Assembly (NCBI GenBank): GCA_017379815.1
Contig: JAFNVK010000081.1
Span: forward strand, 1 to 6,164
Length of the DNA stretch: 6,164 nt
Source: Clostridia bacterium
GTDB taxonomy: Bacteria > Bacillota > Clostridia > Oscillospirales > CAG-272
Direction of reading: 5' to 3'
Shown: positions 1 through 6,164 of the stretch, one piece after another
Layout: every line of letters starts with the position of its first letter
Position numbering within the stretch: position 1 is the stretch's first letter
Made by a program: the position numbers and the translations under genes
Notes under the pieces: model-generated
Told to the model about the DNA's origin: nothing
What the model saw: only the letters and a program-made list of their open reading frames with translations
Database searches by the model: none

Positions 1-242
1 CCCTCGATCCAGGAATGCAGGGCGTAAACGCCCTCCTCGCAAACGCCCATCTCCAGGGGCTCGCACATCGGAATGCCAAGCTTGAAAAACCGCTTCATCG
101 TGCGGAAGACCTCCTCCGCACGCGCGTGCTTCTCGGTTGAGGAAATGCGCAAAAGGCAAGGCTCCCCCGCATGCTTGACGCGGTATTTTCTGTCATCCGA
201 CCAGCCCTTGCGGATCAGGCGTCTTTGGGTTATGCCATCCAT
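1..242 (-). CDS. Aminoglycoside phosphotransferase-like kinase, N-terminal part (runs off left edge)
   Basis: The first 80 codons of a minus-strand gene can be read: ATG at 242-240, no stop before base 1. It starts MDGITQRRLIRKGWSDD and continues through KYRV and CLLRIS, a stretch rich in charged and aromatic residues ending FFKLGIPMCEPLE, and then GVYALHSWIEG. This order (GWSxDxKY, LLRIS, GIPMCxPxE, GVYxLxSWI) fits the N-lobe of small-molecule kinases of the aminoglycoside/choline phosphotransferase (APH) superfamily, which bind ATP between two lobes. The catalytic HxD and the Mg-binding motifs would lie beyond the window, so activity cannot be judged. The start is supported by GGGAGG at 251-256, 8 nt upstream. 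The gene begins 38 nt after the prfC stop and is probably cotranscribed with it. Members of this family in anaerobes are often annotated as resistance enzymes without proof, and the substrate here is unknown. Family assignment is from recalled motifs only. Confidence 0.65.
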   Translation of the reverse strand, partial: MDGITQRRLIRKGWSDDRKYRVKHAGEPCLLRISSTEKHARAEEVFRTMKRFFKLGIPMCEPLEMGVCEEGVYALHSWIE

Positions 243-280
243 GCAGGTTTCCTCCCTTCCCCGAAGCGTTCTTTGCCGGG

Positions 281-1867
<1,587 letters not shown>

Positions 1868-1918
1868 TGTCTTTCATTATCCCTTTCGTTATGCGTTCTT
1901 GCTTCTCCTGAAGGAATC

Positions 1919-1937
1919 GGCAGGGAGACTCCCTGCC
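1919..1937 (-). terminator. Hairpin between DUF554 and prfC, at most a weak terminator
   Basis: A perfect 8-bp stem with a 3-nt loop (GGCAGGGA / TCCCTGCC on the plus strand) begins 9 nt after the DUF554 stop codon. In the minus-strand direction it is followed by GATTCCTTC rather than a run of T. It is therefore more likely a transcript-stability or partial-termination element than a full intrinsic terminator, which fits prfC being transcribed from upstream. Its GCAGGGAGAC arm recurs in the hairpin at 4008-4041. Confidence 0.5.
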
Positions 1938-1946
1938 TGCGCGCGG

Positions 1947-2765
1947 CTAAAAGAGAGAGGCCAGCCAGCTCGACAGGGGAATAAGCCCGATGGGCAGGAA
2001 AATAGCGGGAAGGTAATTCATGATCTTGAGCTTGGTCACGCCAAGGACGTTGAGGGCAAGGCCGATGATCAGGAGCGATCCCACGCCCGACATACACAGG
2101 ACGACCGCCTCCCCAAGGAAGGGTGCGATCCACTGGGCCAAAAGGGCGATGGAGCCCTCCAGGACCAGAACGAAGCCCGCGGAAAACAAAACGCCGATGC
2201 CCATGGACAGGGAAAGCAGAATCGAGGAAACCAGATCCAGAATGGACTTGGTATAGAGCATGGAGTGGTCACCCGTAAGGCCGCTGTTGAGCGCGCCGAC
2301 GACCGTCATGGAGCCAACGCAAAAGAGGAGAGAGGCCGAAACAAAGCCCTCTGCCACGTTGCCGAAGCGGGAGCGCGTGGCCGACTCGACCTTGGCGCCA
2401 AGCGCGTGAATGGCGTGGTCCAGGCGCAACAGATGCCCGATCGCCGCGCCGATCGCAAGAGAGAGAATGATGATCAGGGTCTCCTCGCCAAACAGCGTAT
2501 GAACCAGCTGCAGGGGCTGATCGGGTGAGCCGACAAAGCTGCCCTCGAGCGCGTCGGCGATCTGCCCGTTCACGGCCGCGCGAACCGTGCCCGTGATGCC
2601 TACGCCAAGCACACCAAGTGCCAGACCCTTGAGAACGGTATCCGAAAGCTCGCCCGAGCCCGTCTTCCGTCCCGACGCCAGCCGCTTGATCAGAAGGCCA
2701 ACGCCCGAGCCGAGGATCACCGCCAATGCGTTGACGATCGCTCCCCAAAGAGAAAAGTCTTCCAT
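1947..2765 (-). CDS. DUF554 family integral membrane protein (YdfK/YqgA-like)
   Basis: This 272-residue, very hydrophobic protein belongs to DUF554, a family of bacterial inner-membrane proteins (B. subtilis YdfK, E. coli YqgA) whose function is not established. Hydrophobic segments lie near residues 7-26, 44-62, 95-113, 139-158, 177-200, 203-217, 222-242 and 249-270. The family core is clear: EGFVSASLLFCVGSMTVVGA (139-158), LTGDHSMLYTKSILD (163-177), GIGVLFSA (189-196) and GLALNVLGVTKLKI (235-248). Members I recall are about 230 residues; the extra length here appears to lie in the loop at about 63-94 and in a short charged stretch at about 30-42. The start ATG has GGAGT at 2781-2777, 11 nt upstream. 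A strong promoter and a leader hairpin lie just before it, making it the first gene of the minus-strand unit. Family membership is secure; transport or any other activity would be a guess. Confidence 0.9.
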   Translation of the reverse strand: MEDFSLWGAIVNALAVILGSGVGLLIKRLASGRKTGSGELSDTVLKGLALGVLGVGITGTVRAAVNGQIADALEGSFVGSPDQPLQLVHTLFGEETLIIILSLAIGAAIGHLLRLDHAIHALGAKVESATRSRFGNVAEGFVSASLLFCVGSMTVVGALNSGLTGDHSMLYTKSILDLVSSILLSLSMGIGVLFSAGFVLVLEGSIALLAQWIAPFLGEAVVLCMSGVGSLLIIGLALNVLGVTKLKIMNYLPAIFLPIGLIPLSSWLASLF

Positions 2766-2795
2766 TTTGTATATTTACTCCGTTTATTCAAATTC

Positions 2796-2819
2796 GTCCG
2801 TCTGCGTTTTCGCACGGAC
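2796..2819 (-). promoter_or_regulatory. 5'-leader hairpin of the DUF554 transcript
   Basis: On the minus strand GTCCGT pairs with ACGGAC, enclosing GCG-AAAA-CGC and a 2-nt AG bulge, for 9 bp in total. The predicted transcription start is near 2824, so the stem begins about 5 nt from the mRNA 5' end. Stems in that position often protect mRNA from 5'-end-dependent decay. This role is inferred from position; the base pairing is seen directly. Confidence 0.55.
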
Positions 2820-2830
2820 ATACCCAGTAT

Positions 2831-2859
2831 ATTGTAGCATATTTTCCCTTTCTTGTCAA
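2831..2859 (-). promoter_or_regulatory. Sigma-A-type promoter for DUF554-prfC-kinase
   Basis: Read on the minus strand, TTGACA (2859-2854) is followed by a 17-bp spacer and TACAAT (2836-2831). The -35 is a perfect match and the -10 has one mismatch, at optimal spacing. Predicted transcription starts near 2824, giving a leader of about 58 nt before the DUF554 ATG. No other promoter of this quality is visible in the minus-strand unit. Confidence 0.88.
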
Positions 2860-2914
2860 CCGCGTTTTTCGCAAAGAGCCCCAAGGAAAGTCCTCCTTTT
2901 CCCGAAAAGAGCAG

Positions 2915-2932
2915 GCATTTTGGATAAAATGC
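2915..2932. repeat. AT-rich inverted repeat of unknown role
   Basis: GCATTTT and AAAATGC form a perfect 7-bp stem around GGAT, followed on the plus strand by TTTTC, so it resembles a small terminator. It lies upstream of both promoters, so neither known transcript from this region would cross it. It could be an operator or a remnant terminator. Chance is possible given the local AT content. Confidence 0.4.
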
Positions 2933-2970
2933 TTTTCCCGTCAGCCCGCTTCTTGTGCAAAATGATTAAA

Positions 2971-2986
2971 ATGAAAAAATATTCAT
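2971..2986. promoter_or_regulatory. ARG-box-like palindrome upstream of the importer promoter
   Basis: ATGAA and TTCAT flank an A/T spacer. The inner 14 bases, TGAAAAAATATTCA, agree at 12 of 14 positions with the classical ArgR box core TGAATAATTATTCA as I recall it. The site ends 8 bp before the -35 of the amino acid importer. ArgR control of amino acid importers is known in Bacillota, so the location is sensible. The region is AT-rich, however, and chance similarity is a real alternative. Confidence 0.35.
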
Positions 2987-2994
2987 AAAAACGC

Positions 2995-3023
2995 TTGACA
3001 AATGCATATTTATGCGCTATAAT
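2995..3023 (+). promoter_or_regulatory. Consensus sigma-A promoter of the amino acid ABC operon
   Basis: TTGACA (2995-3000), a 17-bp spacer and TATAAT (3018-3023) match the housekeeping consensus exactly. Transcription should start near 3030, giving a leader of about 57 nt before the binding-protein ATG. A promoter this perfect suggests high basal output and probable repression by a regulator. A 9-bp inverted repeat overlaps the spacer and -10. Confidence 0.92.
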
Positions 3024-3029
3024 ATGCAT
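3002..3029. promoter_or_regulatory. Inverted repeat around the -10 box, candidate operator
   Basis: ATGCATATT (3002-3010) and AATATGCAT (3021-3029) are perfect 9-bp inverted repeats separated by 10 bp. Their centres are about 19 bp apart, close to two helical turns. Together they cover the promoter spacer, the -10 and the predicted start site, where a bound dimer would block polymerase. The repeat is seen directly; operator function and the identity of any repressor are inference. Confidence 0.5.
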
Positions 3030-3054
3030 CGTAAGGCATTTTCGACCTTGCGAT
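3028..3054 (+). promoter_or_regulatory. 5'-leader hairpin of the importer transcript
   Basis: ATCGTAAGG (3028-3036) pairs with CCTTGCGAT (3046-3054), giving 9 bp including one G-U pair, around a 9-nt loop. The stem begins essentially at the predicted transcription start. The ribosome binding site at 3073-3077 stays free, so mRNA protection is a likelier role than control of translation. Confidence 0.55.
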
Positions 3055-3086
3055 AAGCAAAAATACCATTATGGAGGAATCTTACC

Positions 3087-3998
3087 ATGAAAAAACTGAC
3101 CACTCTTCTGCTGGCCGTTCTGCTGACGGTTAGCTGCGTTTGCGCACTTGCATCCTGCCAGAACACCGAGACCAAGGGCGGCGTTAAGGTGATCGACATC
3201 GGCCTGACCGAAGAGGAATACGCCTTTGCCGTACAGAAGGGCAACACCGCTCTGCTCGAGCAGCTCAACGCCTTTATGACCACGATTCGCGACAACGGCA
3301 AATTCGACGAGATCCTGAATAAGTATTTCGGCGACGGCACGCCCACGGCCGTGGTCTCTGCCACCGAAAAGAAGAACGACGGCTCCCAGCTGATCGTGGC
3401 CACCAACGCCGCATTCGAGCCCTTTGAGTATATGAAGGGTGAGAACTACTACGGCATCGATATGGAGATCATGGCCCTCTTTGCTCAGCATCTGGGCAAG
3501 GAGCTCTACATCATGAACATGAACTTTGACGCCGTTTGCCTGGCCGTCTCCTCCGCAGGCGGTACCTACACCGACGAGGAGGGCAACCTGCAGACCGTTC
3601 AGGGCGGCATCTGCGACGTCGCCGCCGCAGGACTGACCGTCAGCCCCGACCGTCAGGAGATCCTGGACTTCTCCCAGTCCTACTACAACGCCGCACAGGT
3701 CCTGATCGTGGCTGCAAACGACACCACCTTTGACGCCTGCAAGACCGCGGCCGACGTGGAGAACATCCTCAAGGGCCTTGACAAATCGGTCAAGGTCGGC
3801 GTGCAGAACGGCACCACCGGCAAGAAGTACTGCGAGGGTGATGCAGACTGGGGCTTTGACGGCTACGCCTACACCACCGTTGGCTACAACACCGGCGCTC
3901 TGGCCATCCAGAACATCATCAACGGCAACGTAAATTACGTGATCCTGGACGAGGGACCTGCAAAGGCCATCTCCGAGAAGATCAACGCCGTCAACTGA
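3087..3998 (+). CDS. Amino acid ABC transporter substrate-binding lipoprotein, apparently circularly permuted
   Basis: This is the extracytoplasmic binding protein (303 residues, SBP_bac_3/periplasmic-binding type II fold) of a polar amino acid importer. Residues 1-23 are a lipoprotein signal peptide with lipobox LASC (Cys24, the lipidation and anchoring site). The main domain begins at about 101 (QLIVATNAAFEPFEYMKG) and shows YGIDMEI (122-128), AAAGLTVSPDR (179-189), VGVQNGTTG (237-245) and VILDEGPAKA (285-294). By family analogy Arg189 should bind the ligand carboxylate and Asp288 its amino group. The oddity is residues 33-83: KVIDIGLTEEEYAFAVQKGN followed by a helix and DEILNKYFGDG. This is the usual C-terminal end of the fold, here placed before the domain, while the protein stops right after PAKAISEKINAVN. 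A loop insert lies at about 157-173. The start has GGAGG at 3073-3077, 9 nt upstream. The specific amino acid is unknown. Confidence 0.93.
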   Translation: MKKLTTLLLAVLLTVSCVCALASCQNTETKGGVKVIDIGLTEEEYAFAVQKGNTALLEQLNAFMTTIRDNGKFDEILNKYFGDGTPTAVVSATEKKNDGSQLIVATNAAFEPFEYMKGENYYGIDMEIMALFAQHLGKELYIMNMNFDAVCLAVSSAGGTYTDEEGNLQTVQGGICDVAAAGLTVSPDRQEILDFSQSYYNAAQVLIVAANDTTFDACKTAADVENILKGLDKSVKVGVQNGTTGKKYCEGDADWGFDGYAYTTVGYNTGALAIQNIINGNVNYVILDEGPAKAISEKINAVN

Positions 3999-4007
3999 TC
4001 CGCATGA

Positions 4008-4041
4008 GCAAAGCAGGGAGACACCGTCTCCCTTGTTTTGC
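4008..4041 (+). terminator. Intra-operon hairpin, probable partial terminator
   Basis: GGGAGAC (4016-4022) and GTCTCCC (4026-4032) form a perfect 7-bp stem with an ACC loop. The stem can extend outward to 4008 and 4041 with one bulged T (4034) and one G-U pair, for 15 bp in all. It is T-rich on the 3' side (TTGTTTTGCGTTTTCT). It starts 10 nt after the binding-protein stop and 42 nt before the permease start. Such elements commonly stabilise the upstream message or stop part of transcription, so that binding protein exceeds membrane components. Confidence 0.7.
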
Positions 4042-4069
4042 GTTTTCTCCCCCAACAAATTCTATCCGA

Positions 4070-4074
4070 AAGGA
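4070..4074 (+). promoter_or_regulatory. Ribosome binding site that fixes the permease start
   Basis: AAGGA lies 8 nt before the ATG at 4083. It supports that ATG over an in-frame TTG at 4038, which falls within the 3' arm of the hairpin and has no comparable site. Confidence 0.8.
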
Positions 4075-4082
4075 AGCTTTTC

Positions 4083-4907
4083 ATGCAAAAAAACAAATCT
4101 CTACGCGGCTTCTTTCGTCGGCACTGGATGGATCTTCTCGTGATCCTTGCCGTGATCGCCGCCGCGATCGCCCTCGCCATGAGCATTTCCCAGCGCTTCA
4201 AGTTTGATCTGAAGTGGGAGATCTTCTGCGAGCATTTCTTTGAGAACAACGGCTACAAAAAGGTGCTGACCGGTATGCAGAATACCGCGCTGATCGCCGT
4301 GTTCGGTCTTTTGATCGGCATCGTCATCGGCACGCTGATCGCGATCGTCAAGGTGATCCCGCCCTACAAGAAGCTCGTGCGCTACGGCCAGACCGTTTGC
4401 AACGTCTACGTGGCCTTCTTCCGCGGAACGCCCATCGTGGTCCAGCTTCTCCTGGGCTACTACATCCTGCTTCCCCTGCTCGGCGTTTCCCTTCCCCCCG
4501 TCACCTCCTGCATGCTGATCTTCGGCCTCAACAGCGGCGCGTATATCTCCGAGATCATGCGCGGCGGTATTCAGTCGGTGGATGCAGGACAGCTCGAGGC
4601 CGCACGCGCCGTGGGCCTTCCCTTCTCCACCTCGATGCTGCACGTCGTCGTGCCCCAGGCCGTCAAGAACATTCTGCCCACCATGGGCAACGAGTTTATC
4701 GCGCTGATCAAGGAGACCGCCATCGTGGGCTACGTTGGCGCGGTGGACATCACCAAGGCCTTCCAGGATCAGGGAGACAACTCCTACGAATACATGATCC
4801 CTTATCTCGTCATGGCTCTGCTCTATATCGTGATCGTTGCCGTGATCGCCGCTTTGGTAAAGCTGATGGAAAGGAGCTTGAGCAAGAATGAACGCAGAAG
4901 GAAATAA
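4083..4907 (+). CDS. Polar amino acid ABC transporter permease (HisM/GlnP family)
   Basis: This 274-residue inner-membrane protein is the translocation-channel subunit, expected to act as a homodimer because the operon has only one permease gene. Family hallmarks are FRGTPIVVQLLLGYYILLP (113-131), LNSGAYISEIMRGGIQSVDA (149-168) and the EAA loop from EAARAVG (172-178) to ILP (197-199), which docks onto the ATPase. Hydrophobic segments lie near 17-36, 64-90, 105-132, 138-158, 200-220 and 238-262. Typical GlnP-type permeases are about 215-220 residues. The extra length is an N-terminal cytoplasmic basic stretch, an added transmembrane segment (about 17-36) and a polar region to about 62 ahead of the conserved core. 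The C-terminus is strongly basic (KNERRRK). Its last 20 nt overlap the ATPase start, so translation of the two is probably coupled. Confidence 0.95.
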   Translation: MQKNKSLRGFFRRHWMDLLVILAVIAAAIALAMSISQRFKFDLKWEIFCEHFFENNGYKKVLTGMQNTALIAVFGLLIGIVIGTLIAIVKVIPPYKKLVRYGQTVCNVYVAFFRGTPIVVQLLLGYYILLPLLGVSLPPVTSCMLIFGLNSGAYISEIMRGGIQSVDAGQLEAARAVGLPFSTSMLHVVVPQAVKNILPTMGNEFIALIKETAIVGYVGAVDITKAFQDQGDNSYEYMIPYLVMALLYIVIVAVIAALVKLMERSLSKNERRRK

Positions 4908-5679
4908 GATCCCCCTGATCGAGGTCAAGGGGCTTTGCAAGGACTTTGAGGACACGCAGGTGCTCAAGAGCGTGGACACCGTGATCTATAAGGGTGATAC
5001 GGTTGCCGTGATCGGCCCCTCGGGAAGCGGAAAAAGCACCTTCCTCCGCTGCCTGAACTGCCTGGAGGATCCGACGGCCGGCTCGATCTGGTTTGACGGC
5101 GAGGATCTGGCCGATATGCGCGTGGACATCAACAAGCACCGCGAGAACATCGGCATGGTCTTTCAGCAGTTCAACCTGTTCAACAACAAGACCGTCCTCC
5201 AGAACATCATGCTCGCACCCGTGCATCTCCAAACCAAAAAGGCAGGCGGCATTTTTGCCAAGCGTGCCGTAAAGGCTGAGATCAAGGCGCGCAACCGCGA
5301 GACGGCGTTGAGCCTGCTCCGCCGCATCGGTCTTGAGGAAAAGGCAAACGCCTACCCCTCCACCCTCTCGGGCGGACAAAAGCAGCGCATCGCCATTGTT
5401 CGCGCACTGGCCATGAATCCGAAGGTCATTCTCTTTGACGAGCCCACCTCCGCGCTTGACCCCGAGATGGTCGGCGAGGTGCTGGATCTGATCAAGCAGC
5501 TGGCCGACGAGGGCATGACCATGGTGATCGTCACACACGAGATGGGCTTTGCCCGTGAGGTGGCCGACCGCGTCCTCTTTATGGACGACGGCAGGATCAC
5601 CGAGGACGCTCCCCCCGCCGAGCTCTTCACCAATCCCAAGCATCCCCGCACCGCCGAGTTCCTCAGCAAGGTGCTGTGA
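4888..5679 (+). CDS. Polar amino acid ABC transporter ATP-binding protein (GlnQ/HisP family)
   Basis: This 263-residue cytoplasmic ATPase powers the importer as a dimer on the permease EAA loops. All nucleotide-binding motifs are intact: Walker A GPSGSGKST (43-51), Q-loop VFQQFNLF (91-98), ABC signature LSGGQKQR (160-167), Walker B VILFDE (180-185), D-loop SALD (188-191) and the switch histidine His217 in VTHEMGF. RxxNIGMVFQQFNLF and THEMGFA are typical of the amino acid (PAAT) subfamily. Between the Q-loop and signature, residues about 113-139 hold a lysine/arginine-rich segment longer than in typical GlnQ (about 240 residues). The start ATG lies inside the permease 3' end, with AAGGAG at 4871-4876, 11 nt upstream. 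It is the last gene of the operon, 31 nt before the terminator stem. The motifs point to amino acids as substrate class but do not identify the amino acid. Confidence 0.96.
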   Translation: MNAEGNKIPLIEVKGLCKDFEDTQVLKSVDTVIYKGDTVAVIGPSGSGKSTFLRCLNCLEDPTAGSIWFDGEDLADMRVDINKHRENIGMVFQQFNLFNNKTVLQNIMLAPVHLQTKKAGGIFAKRAVKAEIKARNRETALSLLRRIGLEEKANAYPSTLSGGQKQRIAIVRALAMNPKVILFDEPTSALDPEMVGEVLDLIKQLADEGMTMVIVTHEMGFAREVADRVLFMDDGRITEDAPPAELFTNPKHPRTAEFLSKVL

Positions 5680-5710
5680 GGAGCTTTCCGAAAAAGCGAA
5701 TACAAAAAAA

Positions 5711-5746
5711 GACCGCCGTCTGTTGTGCAGACGGTGGTCCTTTTCT
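5711..5746. terminator. Bidirectional intrinsic terminator between the ABC operon and tgt
   Basis: GACCGCCGTCTG (5711-5722) and CAGACGGTGGTC (5728-5739) form a 12-bp stem with one G-U pair and a 5-nt loop. On the plus strand it is followed by CTTTTCTATTTTCT, ending the importer operon. On the minus strand the A-run at 5704-5710 reads as T7, ending tgt. The T7 side looks the stronger of the two. It fills most of the 73-nt gap between the convergent stop codons. Confidence 0.92.
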
Positions 5747-5752
5747 ATTTTC

Positions 5753-6164
5753 TCAATCGGCCAGACGCTCGCCGAGGATGTTGCGGTACTTCTGATAGAA
5801 GCTCTCAAAGTAGCCTCCGTCCAGAGCCTCGCGGATCTTGCGCGTGAGGTTGTTGTAGAAATACAGATTGTGCGTGACCGCCAGATGCATGCCCACGGCC
5901 TCCTTGGCCTTGAGCAGGTGGCGCACGTAGGAGCGGCTGTAATGGCGGCAGGCGGGGCAATCGCAGCCCTCGTCAAAGGGTCTGGGATCCTTGGCGTATT
6001 TCTCGTTCATCAGATTCATCTTACCGTGCCAGGTAAAGAGGTTGCCGTGGCGCGCGTTGCGGCTGGGCATGACGCAATCGAAGAAGTCCACGCCGAGATG
6101 CACGGCCTCCAGAATGTTGCAGGGCGTGCCTACGCCCATGAGGTAGCGCGGCTTGTCCACCGGC
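5753..6164 (-). CDS. tgt: Queuine/preQ1 tRNA-ribosyltransferase, C-terminal part (runs off right edge)
   Basis: Tgt exchanges guanine-34 in the anticodon of GUN tRNAs (Asp, Asn, His, Tyr) for preQ1, the base-insertion step of queuosine synthesis in the cytoplasm. The visible 137 codons, of a usual protein of about 375 residues, begin PVDKPRYLMGVGTP. They include FDCVMPSRNARHG, whose Asp matches the catalytic nucleophile region, and the zinc site CDCPAC plus a downstream His in AVTHNLYFYN. The C-terminus (REALDGGYFESFYQKYRNIL) and the TGA at 5755-5753 look complete. The N-terminal substrate-binding half is off the window. The GTG at 6160 is an internal valine codon, not a start. The gene converges on the ABC operon and ends at the shared terminator. 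Whether queA or other queuosine genes lie beyond cannot be seen. Confidence 0.96.
   Translation of the reverse strand, partial: PVDKPRYLMGVGTPCNILEAVHLGVDFFDCVMPSRNARHGNLFTWHGKMNLMNEKYAKDPRPFDEGCDCPACRHYSRSYVRHLLKAKEAVGMHLAVTHNLYFYNNLTRKIREALDGGYFESFYQKYRNILGERLAD

Larger units (their letters stand above)
2766..3086. other. Divergent intergenic region with two promoters
   Basis: This 321-nt spacer separates the minus-strand DUF554-prfC unit from the plus-strand ABC importer operon. Apart from ribosome binding sites it holds, from left to right: a leader hairpin for the minus transcript (2796-2819), the minus promoter (2831-2859), an unexplained AT-rich hairpin (2915-2932), an ARG-box-like palindrome (2971-2986), the plus promoter (2995-3023) with an inverted repeat around its -10, and a leader hairpin for the plus transcript (3028-3054). 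The -35 boxes are 135 bp apart, so the two promoters need not compete for polymerase. I see no convincing small ORF or riboswitch. Confidence 0.8.

Noticed and set aside
2587..2988. 133-codon plus-strand ORF running into the divergent spacer
   Set aside because: The first part is antisense to DUF554 and the rest crosses promoter DNA. No ribosome binding site or motif is seen.
3069..3998. Binding-protein gene as two fused fragments or a frameshift artefact
   Set aside because: The reading frame is continuous with uniform codon use, the signal peptide is intact, and no leftover C-terminal coding sequence follows the stop. A genuine rearranged gene fits better than an error.
3069..4058. 329-codon minus-strand ORF antisense to the binding protein
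   Set aside because: Gly/Val/Leu-rich shadow of a gene with strong start signals and family motifs on the plus strand.
4038..4082. Permease start at an upstream TTG, adding 15 residues
   Set aside because: The TTG lies in the 3' arm of the intra-operon hairpin and has no ribosome binding site. The ATG at 4083 has AAGGA 8 nt upstream.
4810..5976. 388-codon minus-strand ORF opposite the ATPase and overlapping tgt
   Set aside because: It runs through the terminator and overlaps tgt in another frame. The tgt and ATPase reading frames carry the conserved motifs.

Overview
The window looks like a chromosomal segment of a Gram-positive member of the Bacillota, most likely an uncultured Clostridia lineage. 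That placement is an inference. It rests on a lipoprotein-type solute-binding protein, strong GGAGG-type ribosome binding sites, two near-consensus sigma-A promoters, GC-rich genes with AT-rich spacers, and tgt and prfC sequences that resemble clostridial relatives from memory. I see no mobile element, CRISPR array, tRNA or rRNA.

Left half, minus strand (read right to left): a DUF554 membrane protein (2765-1947), peptide chain release factor 3 prfC (1867-281) and the 5' end of an aminoglycoside-phosphotransferase-like kinase (242-1, running off the window). They share orientation and have short gaps (79 and 38 nt). One strong promoter (2859-2831) lies upstream of the first gene. A hairpin without a real T-tract separates DUF554 from prfC.

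Centre, 2766-3086: a 321-nt divergent intergenic region. It carries that minus-strand promoter, a consensus plus-strand promoter (TTGACA, 17 bp, TATAAT at 2995-3023), inverted repeats that could be operators, and a hairpin near the predicted 5' end of each transcript.

Right half, plus strand: a three-gene polar amino acid ABC importer, made of a lipoprotein binding protein (3087-3998), a permease (4083-4907) and an ATPase (4888-5679). A terminator-like hairpin between the first two genes probably lets the binding protein be made in excess, and the permease and ATPase genes overlap by 20 nt. A strong bidirectional terminator (5711-5746) separates this operon from the convergent 3' part of tgt (queuosine tRNA modification), which runs off the right edge.

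The main finding is in the binding protein. The segment that normally forms the C-terminus of an SBP_bac_3 domain lies directly after the lipobox cysteine, and the protein stops where that segment would normally begin. The fold therefore appears circularly permuted. The other genes are ordinary family members with modest extensions or loops.
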